A stretch of 64,000 bases of DNA from JALZHR01 sp036388475 (GTDB taxonomy: Bacteria; Acidobacteriota; Blastocatellia; Pyrinomonadales; Pyrinomonadaceae). This document shows, in pieces, positions 1 to 9,000 of the stretch; position 1 is the stretch's first letter; each line of letters opens with the position of its first letter. The stretch covers positions 4,237 to 68,236 of the forward strand of contig DASVRT010000119.1 of NCBI GenBank assembly GCA_036388475.1, read 5' to 3'. Below the pieces are notes generated by a model, which saw nothing but the letters and a program-made list of their open reading frames with translations, ran no database searches and was not told the origin of the DNA. A program made the position numbers and the translations under genes.

Positions 1-260
1 ACGCGGCGCAGCATTTCCCGCGCGGCGCGGTTCGTAAAAGTCGCCAGCAGAATCTGCTGCGGCGAAACGCCCTGCTCAATCAAATAAGCAACACGATAAG
101 TTATCGTTCTGGTTTTGCCCGTGCCCGCGCCCGCCACGACCAGCGCGGCTTGCGGCTTCGCCGTGACGACGCGAAACTGCTCGGCGTTCAGTTCCTCGCG
201 GTAGCGTGTGAGCTTTTCCGGCAGCGAGCCTTCGTCGCGTTTGATGACGTATTTTTTCAT
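1..260 (-). CDS. UvrD/PcrA-type superfamily 1 DNA helicase, N-terminal fragment (runs off the window)
   Basis: ATP-dependent 3'-5' DNA helicase of the UvrD/Rep group, used in repair and replication restart. Only the first 86 or so residues lie in the window; the rest is beyond base 1. Seen: a start ATG at 258-260, the Q-motif region LNAEQFRVV (residue 24 on), a Walker A site GAGTGKT (residues 44-50), and the motif Ia region ILLATFTNRAAREM. The short lead of about 20 residues before the Q motif fits this family. No strong Shine-Dalgarno sequence is visible. Which paralogue this is (UvrD, PcrA, or a helicase fused to another domain) cannot be decided from this fragment. Confidence 0.9.
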   Translation of the reverse strand, partial: MKKYVIKRDEGSLPEKLTRYREELNAEQFRVVTAKPQAALVVAGAGTGKTRTITYRVAYLIEQGVSPQQILLATFTNRAAREMLRR

Positions 261-265
261 CGCTT

Positions 266-363
266 TGAAACCACAGATTAGCACAGATAAACGCGGATAA
301 AAATTCTCTGCTTTGCGGGTGATTAATTCCGTTCGTTCTTTGCGAAAAACGCAAAGAGCGCGA
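266..363. repeat. intergenic low-complexity repeat remnant with a small hairpin
   Basis: The gap between the helicase start and the next gene holds a CACAGAT/AAACGCGGAT-type repeat, the motif that recurs near 1795-1878 and 36640. It is followed by a short perfect hairpin (CTTTGCG, A-rich loop, CGCAAAG, about 340-357). The hairpin sits just past the stop of the minus-strand gene at 368 and could end its transcript. It has no coding potential. Confidence 0.5.
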
Positions 364-367
364 AGGT

Positions 368-820
368 TTAATTGTTTTCCGTCGCCGAAAGCTCTTTGTT
401 TTCTTTCGTCCAGATGTTAATCAGGCGGTTTCGGCTTTCGAGCTTGGTTTCGACGTTCGGAATTTTCATCACTAATGTTTCTAAATTCAAAAGATAATCC
501 GGCTCGCCGAAAAGCTGGCGAATTTCCGCTAAAAAAGGCTGAATTTTCGCGTAGACGAAAATGTGTTCGGTGCCGGAGTCGAAAAACATTTTTTCGTCCA
601 GCGCTTCGTTCAGGACGAAAGACGCCGTCATATCCCAGAACGACGTGACCATTCGAAAATTGGCGCTCGCCGCCTCGCCGCCGCGGTAGAGCGCGATAAT
701 ATCCATCGCCGATTTCGGCGCAAACTCCGAGAAATACCACGCCCGCGCCGCGCGCATTTTCTCGTCGCGGCGCAGCTCGTAAAGCTTCAGAATCGCCAAC
801 ATTGATTGCTGTTTGTCCAT
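368..820 (-). CDS. conserved hypothetical protein, about 150 aa
   Basis: I do not recognise this family with certainty. The start at 820 (MDKQQSM) is preferred over an upstream in-frame ATG at 856, because AGGAG stands a few bases before it. The product is soluble and helical, with no signal peptide or membrane segment. It has an Arg/Glu-rich N-terminal helix (LYELRRDEKMRAARAW) followed by a region resembling DUF4760-type proteins (FWDMTASFVLNEALDEKMFFD). It stands alone on the minus strand behind a hairpin repeat. No function is proposed. Confidence 0.75.
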   Translation of the reverse strand: MDKQQSMLAILKLYELRRDEKMRAARAWYFSEFAPKSAMDIIALYRGGEAASANFRMVTSFWDMTASFVLNEALDEKMFFDSGTEHIFVYAKIQPFLAEIRQLFGEPDYLLNLETLVMKIPNVETKLESRNRLINIWTKENKELSATENN

Positions 821-843
821 TTTATTCTCCTGAAAAATTTTGC

Positions 844-938
844 AGAAAAGAAACAAAAAAGTAAAAAGGCTAAAGATAAAATTAAAATTTAGCCTTTTTA
901 CCTTTTACTTTTACCTTGTGCCTTTTTACTTTTGCCTT
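844..938. repeat. inverted repeat with 7-mer arms, GTAAAAAGGC family
   Basis: One arm consists of degenerate AAAGTAAAAAGGC units. The other is the complementary GCCTTTTTACCTTTTACTTTT stretch. Together they can fold into a long A/T-rich hairpin between the genes at 942 and 820. The same family recurs at 8880-9000, 31586-31795 and 40571-40655. Confidence 0.75.
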
Positions 939-941
939 CAT

Positions 942-1646
942 TTATTCCTCGTTTCTTCCGAATTCCAATTTCGCCGACAAATCTCCGCTGAAATTTTGTT
1001 TGTATGCTTTGCAGAATTGCAGATTACTGCGCGCGAGACCGGACGCGCCTTTCGATTCGAGCAGCGCCGTTTCAAATTCTTTTTCCGCCGAGACGAAATC
1101 GCCTTTGAGCGCATAAATCACGCCGATGTTGTTATGCGCGTCGGCGGCAGCCACCGTTTTATAGCGAATGGAGTTTTGAAACGCTTTCTCCGCCGCGCGA
1201 AAATCTTTTTTCTCCAGCAAAACCAAACCCAAATCAAACCACGCTTCGGCGTCGTCTTTTTTGAGTTTGACGGCGGCGCGAAACGCGATTTCGGCTTTCC
1301 GCCAGTTTTTCAGCTTCGCCTGCGCCATTCCGAGCACGTAAAAAGCTTTTTGATAATTGCGCTTGCCCAAAGCGATTGCCTGCTTAAATTCGCCGGCGGC
1401 GGCGGCGTTTTGTTTCAGATGAAAAAGACAAACGCCGACGTTGAAATGAATCCGCGCCAGAAAATCGTCGCCGGTTTTTTCACTTTCCGTATAAAGAATC
1501 GCCTTCCGGTAATTTTCCAGCGCCTTTTCGTATTCGGCGTTGTTTGCCGCCCGCGTGCCTTCTTCAAACGACTGCTTAACGGTTTGCGCCGTGATATTTA
1601 CCGCGAGCGCGAAAACGATAATAAAAAGAAACGATAATTTACGCAT
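942..1646 (-). CDS. secreted tetratricopeptide-repeat protein
   Basis: Exported TPR protein of 234 aa. It opens with a signal peptide (MRKLSFLFIIVFALAVNITAQ, cleavage expected after about residue 20). Several TPR helical pairs follow, with typical A-x-A-A/G-L spacing, for example NNAEYEKALENYRKAILY near 35 and AEAWFDLGLVLLEKKDFRAAEKAF near 130. TPRs form a superhelical scaffold for protein contacts, so it is probably a periplasmic assembly or adaptor protein. The start is supported by AAGGAG about 10 bases upstream. It lies between two repeat hairpins and has no obvious operon partner. The partner protein is unknown. Confidence 0.85.
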   Translation of the reverse strand: MRKLSFLFIIVFALAVNITAQTVKQSFEEGTRAANNAEYEKALENYRKAILYTESEKTGDDFLARIHFNVGVCLFHLKQNAAAAGEFKQAIALGKRNYQKAFYVLGMAQAKLKNWRKAEIAFRAAVKLKKDDAEAWFDLGLVLLEKKDFRAAEKAFQNSIRYKTVAAADAHNNIGVIYALKGDFVSAEKEFETALLESKGASGLARSNLQFCKAYKQNFSGDLSAKLEFGRNEE

Positions 1647-1756
1647 AATCTTAAATCTCCTTAGACCTGTTTCGAGTCTGAAAAGAGTTTAAAAAATGTG
1701 CGTGCAAAGAATCTTTCGTCTGTTTGCGGTTTATATTCTGAAATTGCTCAAAGAAA

Positions 1757-1914
1757 AATTTCACCGCCAAGACACAAGAAACACAAAGGAAGTTAACCGC
1801 AGATAAACGCGGATTTCAAAAACGAAAAACAGGATTTACAGGATAAAATCGTTCTTTTATCCGCGTAAATCTGCGGTTTCATTTTCTTTCTTCGTGTCTT
1901 GACGGTGAAAAATT
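1757..1914. repeat. nested inverted repeat, CGCCAAGACACAAG and CCGCAGATAAACGCGGAT families
   Basis: Two repeat families are nested. The outer arms are 1757-1781 and 1887-1914 (TTTCACCGCCAAGACACAAG against its complement). The inner arms are 1795-1814 and 1859-1878 (AACCGCAGATAAACGCGGAT against ATCCGCGTAAATCTGCGGTT). An ACAGGATTTACAGGAT stretch lies between them. The two could fold as one long cruciform or RNA hairpin. This fills the gap between the AraC gene and the TPR gene. Confidence 0.85.
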
Positions 1915-1916
1915 GC

Positions 1917-2786
1917 TTAAGCGAGTTTAAGCTCGCGCCAGGTTTTGGGCGTCAGCTTGGTAAATTTGCGGAAAAGCGCGGTGAAATGACTTTGATTTTT
2001 AAAGCCGGAGCGCAGGCTGATTTCGACAAGCGGCAAATCGTCTTTTGCCAGCAGTTCTTTCGCGCGTTCGATGCGCTGCCGCATCACGTATTGCTGCGGC
2101 GTCAAGCCGGCGGTTTTGCGGAAGGCGCGCGCGAAATGATACTGGCTCAAAGCGGCGACGGCGGCGATTTCCGCCAGACTCAAATCTTCTTCCAGATTGG
2201 CGTTGATAAAATCGGTCACGCGGCGCAGCTTGTAGCCCGAAAGCCCGCCGTTCAAGTTTTCCGGAACGCTGTTAGCTGTGCTGTAATTTTTTAAAAGATG
2301 CAAAGTTAAAGTCTGGACGAGGGAATCGGCGTAAAGTTTTCCGGACGGCGTCTCCGTATTGGCTTCGGCAAGCAGGGCGAGCCCGATATGCTGCATCAGC
2401 GGGTCTTTATCTTCGTAAGCTTCGAGAAATTCAAAATTGGAATTGAAACGATTTTCCAGAGCGGTTTGCAAAACAAACTCGGGTTCGAGAAGAATGCCGA
2501 GATGGTCGAGCGGTTTTTCCCAAAAAGCTCCGATTGACTGACCGGCGGGCGTGATGCACAAACATCCGGCAGAGCCGTTAGTCACAACCTGCCTGCCGGT
2601 CGCCGAAATTTTTTTGGTTGTCAGACTGCCGGAAATCGGAATGTTTACCTCGTGAAACTCAGCCTTATGTTCGAGCATTCTGCCCGGCATCACGTGCGCG
2701 CGATGAATTCTCAAGCCCGCCCATTCAGCCCGCTGACGAAACAGGTAAGGCGATTGATTCGAATTTGTTTTCCAGACGATTTCCAC
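1917..2786 (-). CDS. AraC/XylS-family transcriptional regulator
   Basis: Cytoplasmic DNA-binding regulator of 289 aa, the usual AraC length. Residues 1 to about 170 form a cupin-like ligand or dimerisation domain (HRAHVMPGRMLEHKAEFHEVN). Residues 185-288 carry the two helix-turn-helix motifs: LSLAEIAAVAALSQYHFARAFRKT, then the signature region LVEISLRSGFKNQSHFTALFRKF. The ligand cannot be inferred. The nearest same-strand gene upstream is the tricorn protease gene at 3023, about 235 bases away. No clear operator was identified. The assignment to the family is secure; the regulon is unknown. Confidence 0.93.
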   Translation of the reverse strand: MEIVWKTNSNQSPYLFRQRAEWAGLRIHRAHVMPGRMLEHKAEFHEVNIPISGSLTTKKISATGRQVVTNGSAGCLCITPAGQSIGAFWEKPLDHLGILLEPEFVLQTALENRFNSNFEFLEAYEDKDPLMQHIGLALLAEANTETPSGKLYADSLVQTLTLHLLKNYSTANSVPENLNGGLSGYKLRRVTDFINANLEEDLSLAEIAAVAALSQYHFARAFRKTAGLTPQQYVMRQRIERAKELLAKDDLPLVEISLRSGFKNQSHFTALFRKFTKLTPKTWRELKLA

Positions 2787-3022
2787 AAATTAATATTTAA
2801 TCCACGTCAGGAGAAAAAGCAAGCCGACAGAATCGAGAAGGCGACAGGCAGTATCAGATTAGATTATTCAATATCGAACGCGTGAAAAACGTCTCTAACA
2901 CCTGAAAATCGTCGCCGACACGTGTGAAATCGACAAAAACGGGTGGAAATCCGGAAAAACGGAAAGGCGCGGCTAAAACAAGTTGCGTCGAGCCTCAAAA
3001 GCAGAATTTTTTCGCCTTCCGC

Positions 3023-6000
3023 TTACTTATTTCCCGTTTGTCCCAGAAGCTCGCGCACGGCGGCGTCGAGCTGCGAGTCTTTTCCGTTTAGCGATTCGCC
3101 GATTGGTCGCGTGACCTGCACATCGACGGGGCGCGGATTCAACTCCATATTTTTGCCGTCGCCGCCCGTCACCAACTGGCGCGGCAGGCGCACGGTCGTA
3201 CCTTCGAAGGTGTTGACGTTCCACGTAAAAATAATCCAGCCGGCGGTCGGCTCGCCGACGACTTTGCCGAGTTTTAAAGCGCGATAGCCTTCGGTGAAAT
3301 CTTCGGCGTCGGAAAGCGAATGCTGGTTAGTGACGAGAATCGTCGGTCGTTCCAGCGCGCGTTGTCCCAAAGCCGTGCGCGCCGGAACCGTCCACAGACC
3401 GCGTTCTTTCATATTCAGATAACCGCGCCGCGCCAGAACGTCAATCACGTACGGATTGATAAATCCGCCGCTGTTGTTGCGGATATCGACGACGACGCCT
3501 TCCTTGCCCTGGTTCTGCACATCCAAATCGACATAAAGCTGCGACAGGCTGCCCGAACCCATATCGGGCAGGTGAACGTATCCGAGTTTGCCGCCGCTGA
3601 CGCGCTCGACATACGCTCGATTCGCCTCGACCCATTGACGATAAAGCAGATTTTTTTCCGCGCCCGTGCTGACGGGTTTGACGATGACTTCGCGTTTGTT
3701 CGAGCCGTCGGCGACGGCGGAAATTTCCAGCTCGACGCGCTTGCCGACTTTGTTTTCCAAAAGTTCGTCCAGATTTGCTCGCCCGTCAACCCGGACGCCG
3801 TCAACGCTTATCAAATATTCGCCGACTTTCACGTTCCGCGTAATATCGACCGGGCTTAAAGCGATGATTTCAATGATTTTCAGTCGCCCGCCTGCTTCGT
3901 ATTCATTTCTGTCAAAACGCAAGCCGAGCTTGCCGACGGGCGTTGCCGTAAAGCTCGAACTGCCCTGAACGCCGAGATGCGAAGCGTTCAATTCGCCGAC
4001 CATCAGCGACATCAAACGGCGCACTTCGTCGGTCGTCCGCGCGCCGGCGACGAGCGGCTCGTAAGTTTTTTCGACCGCGTTCCAATCCGCGCCGTGATAT
4101 TTGTCGTCGTAAAAATTATCGCGCAAAAATCGCCAGCCCTGTTTGAAAATCTCCATTTTTTCCTGCGCGAAATTGACGTTCATTTCCAGATTCAGCGCGA
4201 GCGGTCGAATTTCGCGGCGTTCGAGCGTGACGATGTTGACGCGCCCGTTTTCGATGTAATAAACCTCTTTCGAATCGGGCGAAAACTGTGCGTCGGATTT
4301 AAAATTCGCCGTCGAAGTAATTTGCTTCGCCGCGTTGTCGGTCGCCAATTCGTCGAGCGGCACCGTGTAGAGATTAAACTGATTTTCGGCGGACGCGAGA
4401 ATCAAAAGCGTCTTTCCGTCCGGGCTGATGACCTGCCCGTTAACATTGACGCCCGGACGCAGCAGGCTCAAACGCCGGCGTATATTTTCAAAAACGATTT
4501 CGTTGGATTTCGTGTCTTCGGGCGTCGGCGAAGCAATCGGCGAAGGCGAAGCCTGCGGGCTTGGACTCGGCGTCTGGCGCGGTCTTTCCTGCGGGTTTTC
4601 CTGGCGGAAAAGGTCTCGGAACTGGTCTTCGCGGAATTTCGGCGTGCGCAGACGCAAATCAATCCGCGCCAGCGAGCCTTCTTCGGTGCGCTGGTTCGTG
4701 TCGAATAAAATAAACGAATTGTCGGGACTCCACGACAGCGAGCTGCTGTTTGAATTGGCGATAAAGCTGAGCGGCTGCGCCGCGCCGCCGGTTGCCGAAA
4801 CGACCGCAACGTTTGTGTAAGAACGGGTTTCGGGCGCGTAAGTCAAAAACGCGAGCCATTTATTGTCGGGCGACCACGCGATTGTGCGCTTGCCCGCCAA
4901 AGGCGGCGCGTCGTTGTAAAGCTTGCAAAGCTCGCGTTCCTGTTTTGTGTTCGTGTCGTAAATCCAGAGCGAACGGGCATTGCGGATAAAGGCGATAAAT
5001 TTTCCGTCGGGCGAGTAAACGGGCGAAAAATCGTCGCCGGTTTTCGTTAAATTAGTTTCGGTTTCCGACGCGAAATCGTATTGAAAAATCTGGAGTCTGC
5101 CTTCGCGTTCCGAAGAATAAACCAGCTTTCGGCTGTCGGGCGACCACGCGGCGAAAGATTCGGGCGCGACCGTGTTTGTCACGCGCGCCGCCTCGCCGCC
5201 GTCTTTGGAAGACGCCGCAAAAATTTCTCCGCGCGCGACGAGAGCGATTTTTTTGCCGTCCGGCGCGAGCGAGATTTCACGGATTTGCGACGACAGGTTG
5301 ACTCTTTCGGTCAAAGCTCCGGCGGGAAGCCCGCGCAAGTTAATCGCTATTTCGGACGCCCGTCCGCCATCGGCGTTTAGCGTCCAGATTTTGAAATTGC
5401 GCTCGAAAACGATTTGCTTTCCGTCGTAAGAAATATTTGCCCACAAAACTCTGCCGTCGGTAAAATTCGTCAATTGGCGGGCTTGCCCTTTGAGCGGCTG
5501 CGTCCAGACGTTCTGCGCGCCGCTGCGGTCGGAAACGTAAAAAATGCGCGAGCCGTCCGCGCTCCACATCGTCCATAATTGTTTCGCGCCGCGCGGCGTC
5601 AATTGCTCATAACTGTCGCCTTTTTTGAGCCAGATTTCGCTTTCGTCGATGTGGCTTCTGCCTTTGCGCCACCACTGCCCGTTGGCGATGCCGCGCGCGG
5701 TAAAAGCGACGGCGTTTCCGTCCGGCGAAGGCGCGGCGTAAAACTCGCTCGTGTAGCGGTCGCTGGAAACCTGCTGCGGCGTTCCGCCCGCTGCCGAAAC
5801 GCGAAAAATGTCGCTCATTCCCGAAATGTCGCGGCTCGAAGACGAAAAATAAATCCAGTTTCCGTCGCGCGACCAGGCGTCGAGATTGTCCGCGCTATCG
5901 TCAAAAGTCAGGCGCGCTAAATCGTTTGTTTCCAGATTTAAAACGTACACGTCGCCGTTGCCCGTGCGGTTCGAGACAAACGCCAGACGCTTTCCGTCGG

Positions 6001-6259
6001 GCGAAAACAGCGGTCGCGATTCGGTCGCCGGATGCGCCACCAGTATCTGCGCCGTTCCGCCGCCAGCCGGAGCCGACCAGACGTCGCCGCCGGAAACGAA
6101 AACGATTTCCCGGCGGTCGGGCGACAGCGAAGGCTCGGTCAGATAAGGCATCGACGCTTGAGCGAAAGCCGAGACGCCGCTCAAACAAAAGCAGATTAAA
6201 ACGAAAAGAATTCGCGCGGAAAGTTTTACAGGCAACATATTTTTAATTTTCGACGGCAA
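3023..6259 (-). CDS. tricorn-type protease, S41 family, secreted
   Basis: Large exported serine peptidase of 1078 aa related to archaeal tricorn. An N-terminal hydrophobic segment with an SAFAQ cleavage site (about residues 13-34) indicates export. Residues 40 to about 560 hold many PD40/WD40-like propeller units (SPDGKxIAF, WSPDxKWLAF). A Pro/Ser linker follows at about 570-595, then a tricorn C1 region. A PDZ domain lies at about 775-850 (KVGEYLISVDGVRVDG) and the S41 core at about 870-1060. His761 (LNASHLG), Ser983-Asp984 (SLSDAED) and Glu1003 (VGEPTAGW) line up with the tricorn catalytic set; this match is by eye. Starts at residue 1 or at the Met at residue 8 are both possible. It probably degrades peptides in the periplasm. 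Confidence 0.93.
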   Translation of the reverse strand: MPSKIKNMLPVKLSARILFVLICFCLSGVSAFAQASMPYLTEPSLSPDRREIVFVSGGDVWSAPAGGGTAQILVAHPATESRPLFSPDGKRLAFVSNRTGNGDVYVLNLETNDLARLTFDDSADNLDAWSRDGNWIYFSSSSRDISGMSDIFRVSAAGGTPQQVSSDRYTSEFYAAPSPDGNAVAFTARGIANGQWWRKGRSHIDESEIWLKKGDSYEQLTPRGAKQLWTMWSADGSRIFYVSDRSGAQNVWTQPLKGQARQLTNFTDGRVLWANISYDGKQIVFERNFKIWTLNADGGRASEIAINLRGLPAGALTERVNLSSQIREISLAPDGKKIALVARGEIFAASSKDGGEAARVTNTVAPESFAAWSPDSRKLVYSSEREGRLQIFQYDFASETETNLTKTGDDFSPVYSPDGKFIAFIRNARSLWIYDTNTKQERELCKLYNDAPPLAGKRTIAWSPDNKWLAFLTYAPETRSYTNVAVVSATGGAAQPLSFIANSNSSSLSWSPDNSFILFDTNQRTEEGSLARIDLRLRTPKFREDQFRDLFRQENPQERPRQTPSPSPQASPSPIASPTPEDTKSNEIVFENIRRRLSLLRPGVNVNGQVISPDGKTLLILASAENQFNLYTVPLDELATDNAAKQITSTANFKSDAQFSPDSKEVYYIENGRVNIVTLERREIRPLALNLEMNVNFAQEKMEIFKQGWRFLRDNFYDDKYHGADWNAVEKTYEPLVAGARTTDEVRRLMSLMVGELNASHLGVQGSSSFTATPVGKLGLRFDRNEYEAGGRLKIIEIIALSPVDITRNVKVGEYLISVDGVRVDGRANLDELLENKVGKRVELEISAVADGSNKREVIVKPVSTGAEKNLLYRQWVEANRAYVERVSGGKLGYVHLPDMGSGSLSQLYVDLDVQNQGKEGVVVDIRNNSGGFINPYVIDVLARRGYLNMKERGLWTVPARTALGQRALERPTILVTNQHSLSDAEDFTEGYRALKLGKVVGEPTAGWIIFTWNVNTFEGTTVRLPRQLVTGGDGKNMELNPRPVDVQVTRPIGESLNGKDSQLDAAVRELLGQTGNK

Positions 6260-6413
6260 TATTTACAAAGCAGAAATGCCTACGCAGATGATAATTGTTT
6301 TGTTTTGATAATTCAAAAAATAATTGAAAAAGCACGGATTTACAGGTTTGCATTTAACCCGTCCGGCAGTTACGATTAATGTATAAATTAAAACATAAAA
6401 GGAAAATAATGCA

Positions 6414-6722
6414 ATGAAATTTCCCGGTGGTTTTGACATGAACTCGATGATGAAGCAAGCCCAGAAAATGCAGGAGCAGATGGGCAAGGAAATGAAGGCG
6501 ATGACCGTCGACGCTTCGGCTGGCGGCGGCGCGGTCGCCGTGAAAATGCGCGGCGATTTCGAACTTCTGGAATTGACGATTTCGCCCGATTTGGTGAAAG
6601 ACGGCGATGTGGAAATGATTCAGGATTTGACGCTTGCCGCGATTAACGAAGCGAAGCGCAAAGTTGAAGAATCCCTAAAAGGAAAACTCGGCGGAATGCT
6701 GCCGCCGGGACTCGGATTCTAG
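6414..6722 (+). CDS. ybaB: YbaB/EbfC-family nucleoid-associated protein
   Basis: Small DNA-binding protein of 102 aa, the family's usual length. Its N-terminus is Met/Gln-rich (MNSMMKQAQKMQEQMGKEM). It has the conserved GGGAVAVKMRGDFELLELTISPDLV core and a C-terminal KLGGMLPPGLGF tail. Dimers of this family bind DNA and affect nucleoid structure and repair. An AAGGA sequence about 12 bases upstream supports the start. It precedes recR, the classical ybaB-recR order, although a repeat hairpin separates the two. The dnaX gene often found upstream is not here; the tricorn gene is divergent instead. Confidence 0.95.
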   Translation: MKFPGGFDMNSMMKQAQKMQEQMGKEMKAMTVDASAGGGAVAVKMRGDFELLELTISPDLVKDGDVEMIQDLTLAAINEAKRKVEESLKGKLGGMLPPGLGF

Positions 6723-6724
6723 GA

Positions 6725-6821
6725 ATTTTAGATTTTAGATTTGCGATTTGCGATTGGAAACGGATAATTTCAATCTTCCTTATTCAATCTAAAATCTAAA
6801 ATCTAAAATCTAAAATCGAAA
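6725..6821. repeat. inverted repeat with TTTAGAT / TTGCGAT 7-mer arms
   Basis: The left arm (6725-6756) is tandem 7-mers TTTAGAT and TTGCGAT. The right arm (6783-6821) is five tandem copies of the complementary 7-mer. The hairpin fills the whole ybaB-recR gap. The recR start codon begins two bases after it, so no separate ribosome-binding site is visible. Confidence 0.9.
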
Positions 6822-6822
6822 T

Positions 6823-7437
6823 ATGCTTGAATATTCAGAACCAGTCGCCAAATTAATCGACGAATTTAAACGTCTGCCCGGCGTCGGGCATAAAAGCGCG
6901 CAGCGTCTGGCGTTTTACATTTTGCGCCGACCTGAAGAAGACATCGAACGCTTTGTCGAGGCTTTGCAGGAAGTCAAACAAAAAATCACGTTCTGCACGG
7001 TTTGCAACAATCTGACGGACATAAACCCGTGTATGTATTGCGCGTCAACCAATCGCGACCGCTCGATAATCTGTGTTATCGAAGAACCTTACAACCTGGT
7101 TGCGGTCGAAAAAACGCGCTCGTTTAAAGGCTTGTATCACATTCTGCACGGTTCGCTTTCGCCGATTCGCGGTGTCGGTCCCGACGAGCTGATGCTGGCA
7201 AATATTTTTCCGCGCCTGAGTCCCGAAAACAACGACGGCGTCGAAGTCCGCGAAGTTATTATCGCCACCAATCCGACGACCGAAGGCGAAGCGACGGCGA
7301 ATTACATCGCGCGCCTGCTGAAACCTTTAGGCGTGCGCGTCACGAGAATCGCGATGGGAATGCCGGTCGGTTCGGATTTGGAATTTGTCGACGAAGTGAC
7401 GATGGACAGAGCTTTGGCAAATCGTCACGAGATTTAA
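6823..7437 (+). CDS. recR: recombination mediator RecR
   Basis: RecFOR-pathway protein of 204 aa that clamps DNA and helps load RecA at gaps. Seen in order: the helix-hairpin-helix region (LPGVGHKSAQRLAFYIL, residues 17-33), a C4 zinc finger (CTVCNN to CMYC, about 57-72), a Toprim domain (IICVIEEPYNLVAVE), and the C-terminal ATNPTTEGEATANYIARLL and GMPVGSDLEFVD signatures. It is full length. The start lies directly at the edge of a 7-mer repeat arm and lacks a Shine-Dalgarno sequence, which is odd for a conserved gene. It follows ybaB, as expected. Confidence 0.97.
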   Translation: MLEYSEPVAKLIDEFKRLPGVGHKSAQRLAFYILRRPEEDIERFVEALQEVKQKITFCTVCNNLTDINPCMYCASTNRDRSIICVIEEPYNLVAVEKTRSFKGLYHILHGSLSPIRGVGPDELMLANIFPRLSPENNDGVEVREVIIATNPTTEGEATANYIARLLKPLGVRVTRIAMGMPVGSDLEFVDEVTMDRALANRHEI

Positions 7438-7439
7438 GG

Positions 7440-7507
7440 GATTTGCGATTTTAGATTTGCGATTTCAGGATTGAATGTGGAAAATTCAATCTGAATTTGA
7501 AATCTGA
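7440..7507. repeat. inverted repeat with TTTAGAT / GATTGAA-type arms
   Basis: A shorter version of the hairpin at 6725-6821. TTTGCGATTTTAGATTTGCGATTTCAGGATTGAA-type sequence on the left pairs with TTCAATCTGAATTTGAAATC on the right. It overlaps the first codons of the annotated acyltransferase start at 7497, which favours the second Met at 7518 as the true start. Confidence 0.75.
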
Positions 7508-8891
7508 AAGCAGCAAAATGGAAACCAAAGTAAAAAAACTGAGCCTCGACGATTTGATTTTTCATCGTCGAGGCTCTTTTGTCGTGCGCTTAATTTATGC
7601 GATTTTCGGCTTGACGTTGTGTTTGTTTTTCCGGCGCATAGAGCTTGTCAAGGCGGAGAATCTGCCGGAAAAAAGCGGTTTGATTTTCGTCAGCAATCAC
7701 CCGAACGCGCTGATTGACCCGGCGCTGGTTTTTATCGCGCTGCCGCGCCGCATCGCCTTTCTCGCCAAATCGACGCTTTTCGAAATGCCGGTGCTCGGTT
7801 TTCTGATTCGCGCGGTCGGCGCGCTGCCGCTGTATCGGCAGCAGGACGCGGGCGCGGACGTTTCCAAAAATCAGGAAACTTTCAATGTCGCGCGCGAGCT
7901 TTTGAAAGCGGGCGGCGCGATTGCGCTTTTTCCCGAAGGCGTTTCGCATAATTCGCCGCAGCTTCTGCCTTTAAAAACGGGCGCGGCGCGAATCGCGCTC
8001 GGCGCGGTTTCGGTCGGGCAAAATCCTTCTTCGCTCGATTTGCAAATCGTTCCGGTCGGGCTTTTTTACACGAACAAAACGACGTTTCGCAGCGAGGCTC
8101 TGCTGCATTTCGGCGAGCCTTTTCCGGTTTTGCCGGTCGCGCTCGACGCGGGCGGGCAACCGCCGAAAGAAGCGGTCAGGCATTTAACGGCGCAAATCGA
8201 AAAAGCTTTGCGCCGCGTGACGCTCAACGCCGAATCGGATGCCGAGCTTTCGACGGCGAGAATCGCCGAGGAAGTTTTGACATCGACCACCGCGCGCGAA
8301 GAAAATCTTGCCGAGCGGCTCGCATTGCTGCAAAAATTTGTTGCCGAGCAACGCGGCGCGAGCGGGGAAAATCTGGAAAAACGGCTCGTCGAATACGATA
8401 AAAGACTGGACGAGCACGGCATCGAGTCCGAGTTTCTCGCGCTCGCGCAATATTCGAAATGGTTTATTTTGCGTCAGGCTTTACGGCGCTTGTGGAAGCT
8501 TTTGATTTTCTCGCCGCTCGCCGCGCTCGGCGCGATTCTGCATTTTCCCGCGTATCAAATCTGCAAGTTTCTCGCCTTTCTGCAAACGCGCAAAGGCGAT
8601 TTCGATATGGCTTCGACCGTGAAAGTGCTGGCGAGCATCGTTTTAATGCCGCTCACCTGGGTTGTTTTCGCAGGAGTTTTGTCTTTTTATTTCGGCTGGC
8701 AGACGGCTCTGATTTCGATTCCGTTTTCGTTTTTGTGCGGCTACGTCGCTTTGCGGACGCTCGAAGAAATCGCCGAATTGCGCGGCTGGGCAAAGGCGAT
8801 TCTGCTTTTTATCGGCAAACGCGATAAGTTTTTGCGGCTGCTGGCGGAACGAGGCAGATTGTTTGAAAAAGTGAATTTAAGTAAAAAGTAA
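7497..8891 (+). CDS. PlsC-family glycerol-phosphate acyltransferase, membrane protein
   Basis: Lysophospholipid acyltransferase-like enzyme of 464 aa. The N-terminal half is the acyltransferase domain, with SNHPNALIDP (His68) as motif I, a spacing known in this subfamily in place of the plain NHxxxxD, and FPEG near residue 145. After about residue 310 come hydrophobic segments (LWKLLIFSPLAALGAIL; IVLMPLTWVVFAGVLSFYFGW) that would anchor it in the inner membrane. The expected role is phospholipid synthesis or remodelling; the donor and acceptor are not known. The start may be Met8 (7518) rather than 7497, because the first codons lie in a repeat arm. Confidence 0.88.
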   Translation: MKSESSKMETKVKKLSLDDLIFHRRGSFVVRLIYAIFGLTLCLFFRRIELVKAENLPEKSGLIFVSNHPNALIDPALVFIALPRRIAFLAKSTLFEMPVLGFLIRAVGALPLYRQQDAGADVSKNQETFNVARELLKAGGAIALFPEGVSHNSPQLLPLKTGAARIALGAVSVGQNPSSLDLQIVPVGLFYTNKTTFRSEALLHFGEPFPVLPVALDAGGQPPKEAVRHLTAQIEKALRRVTLNAESDAELSTARIAEEVLTSTTAREENLAERLALLQKFVAEQRGASGENLEKRLVEYDKRLDEHGIESEFLALAQYSKWFILRQALRRLWKLLIFSPLAALGAILHFPAYQICKFLAFLQTRKGDFDMASTVKVLASIVLMPLTWVVFAGVLSFYFGWQTALISIPFSFLCGYVALRTLEEIAELRGWAKAILLFIGKRDKFLRLLAERGRLFEKVNLSKK

Positions 8892-9000
8892 AAAGCAAAA
8901 AGTAAAAAGGCAAAAGTAAAAAGTAAAAAGGTGAAAAGCAGTTTGTAAATAATCAAGCTTGCTTTTCACCTTTACTTTTTACGTTTTGCCTTTTGCCTTT
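8880..9000. repeat. long inverted repeat, GTAAAAAGGCAAAA 7-mer family
   Basis: The left arm (8880-8940) has tandem GTAAAAA/GGCAAAA units. The right arm (8959-9000) has the complement, ending TTTTGCCTTTTGCCTTT. It lies between two convergent genes, and both stop codons sit at its edges. It could act as a bidirectional terminator. Confidence 0.9.

Noticed and set aside
840..1637. 265-aa plus-strand open frame opposite the TPR gene
   Set aside because: Begins in a repeat arm and is antisense to a gene with a signal peptide and TPR motifs.
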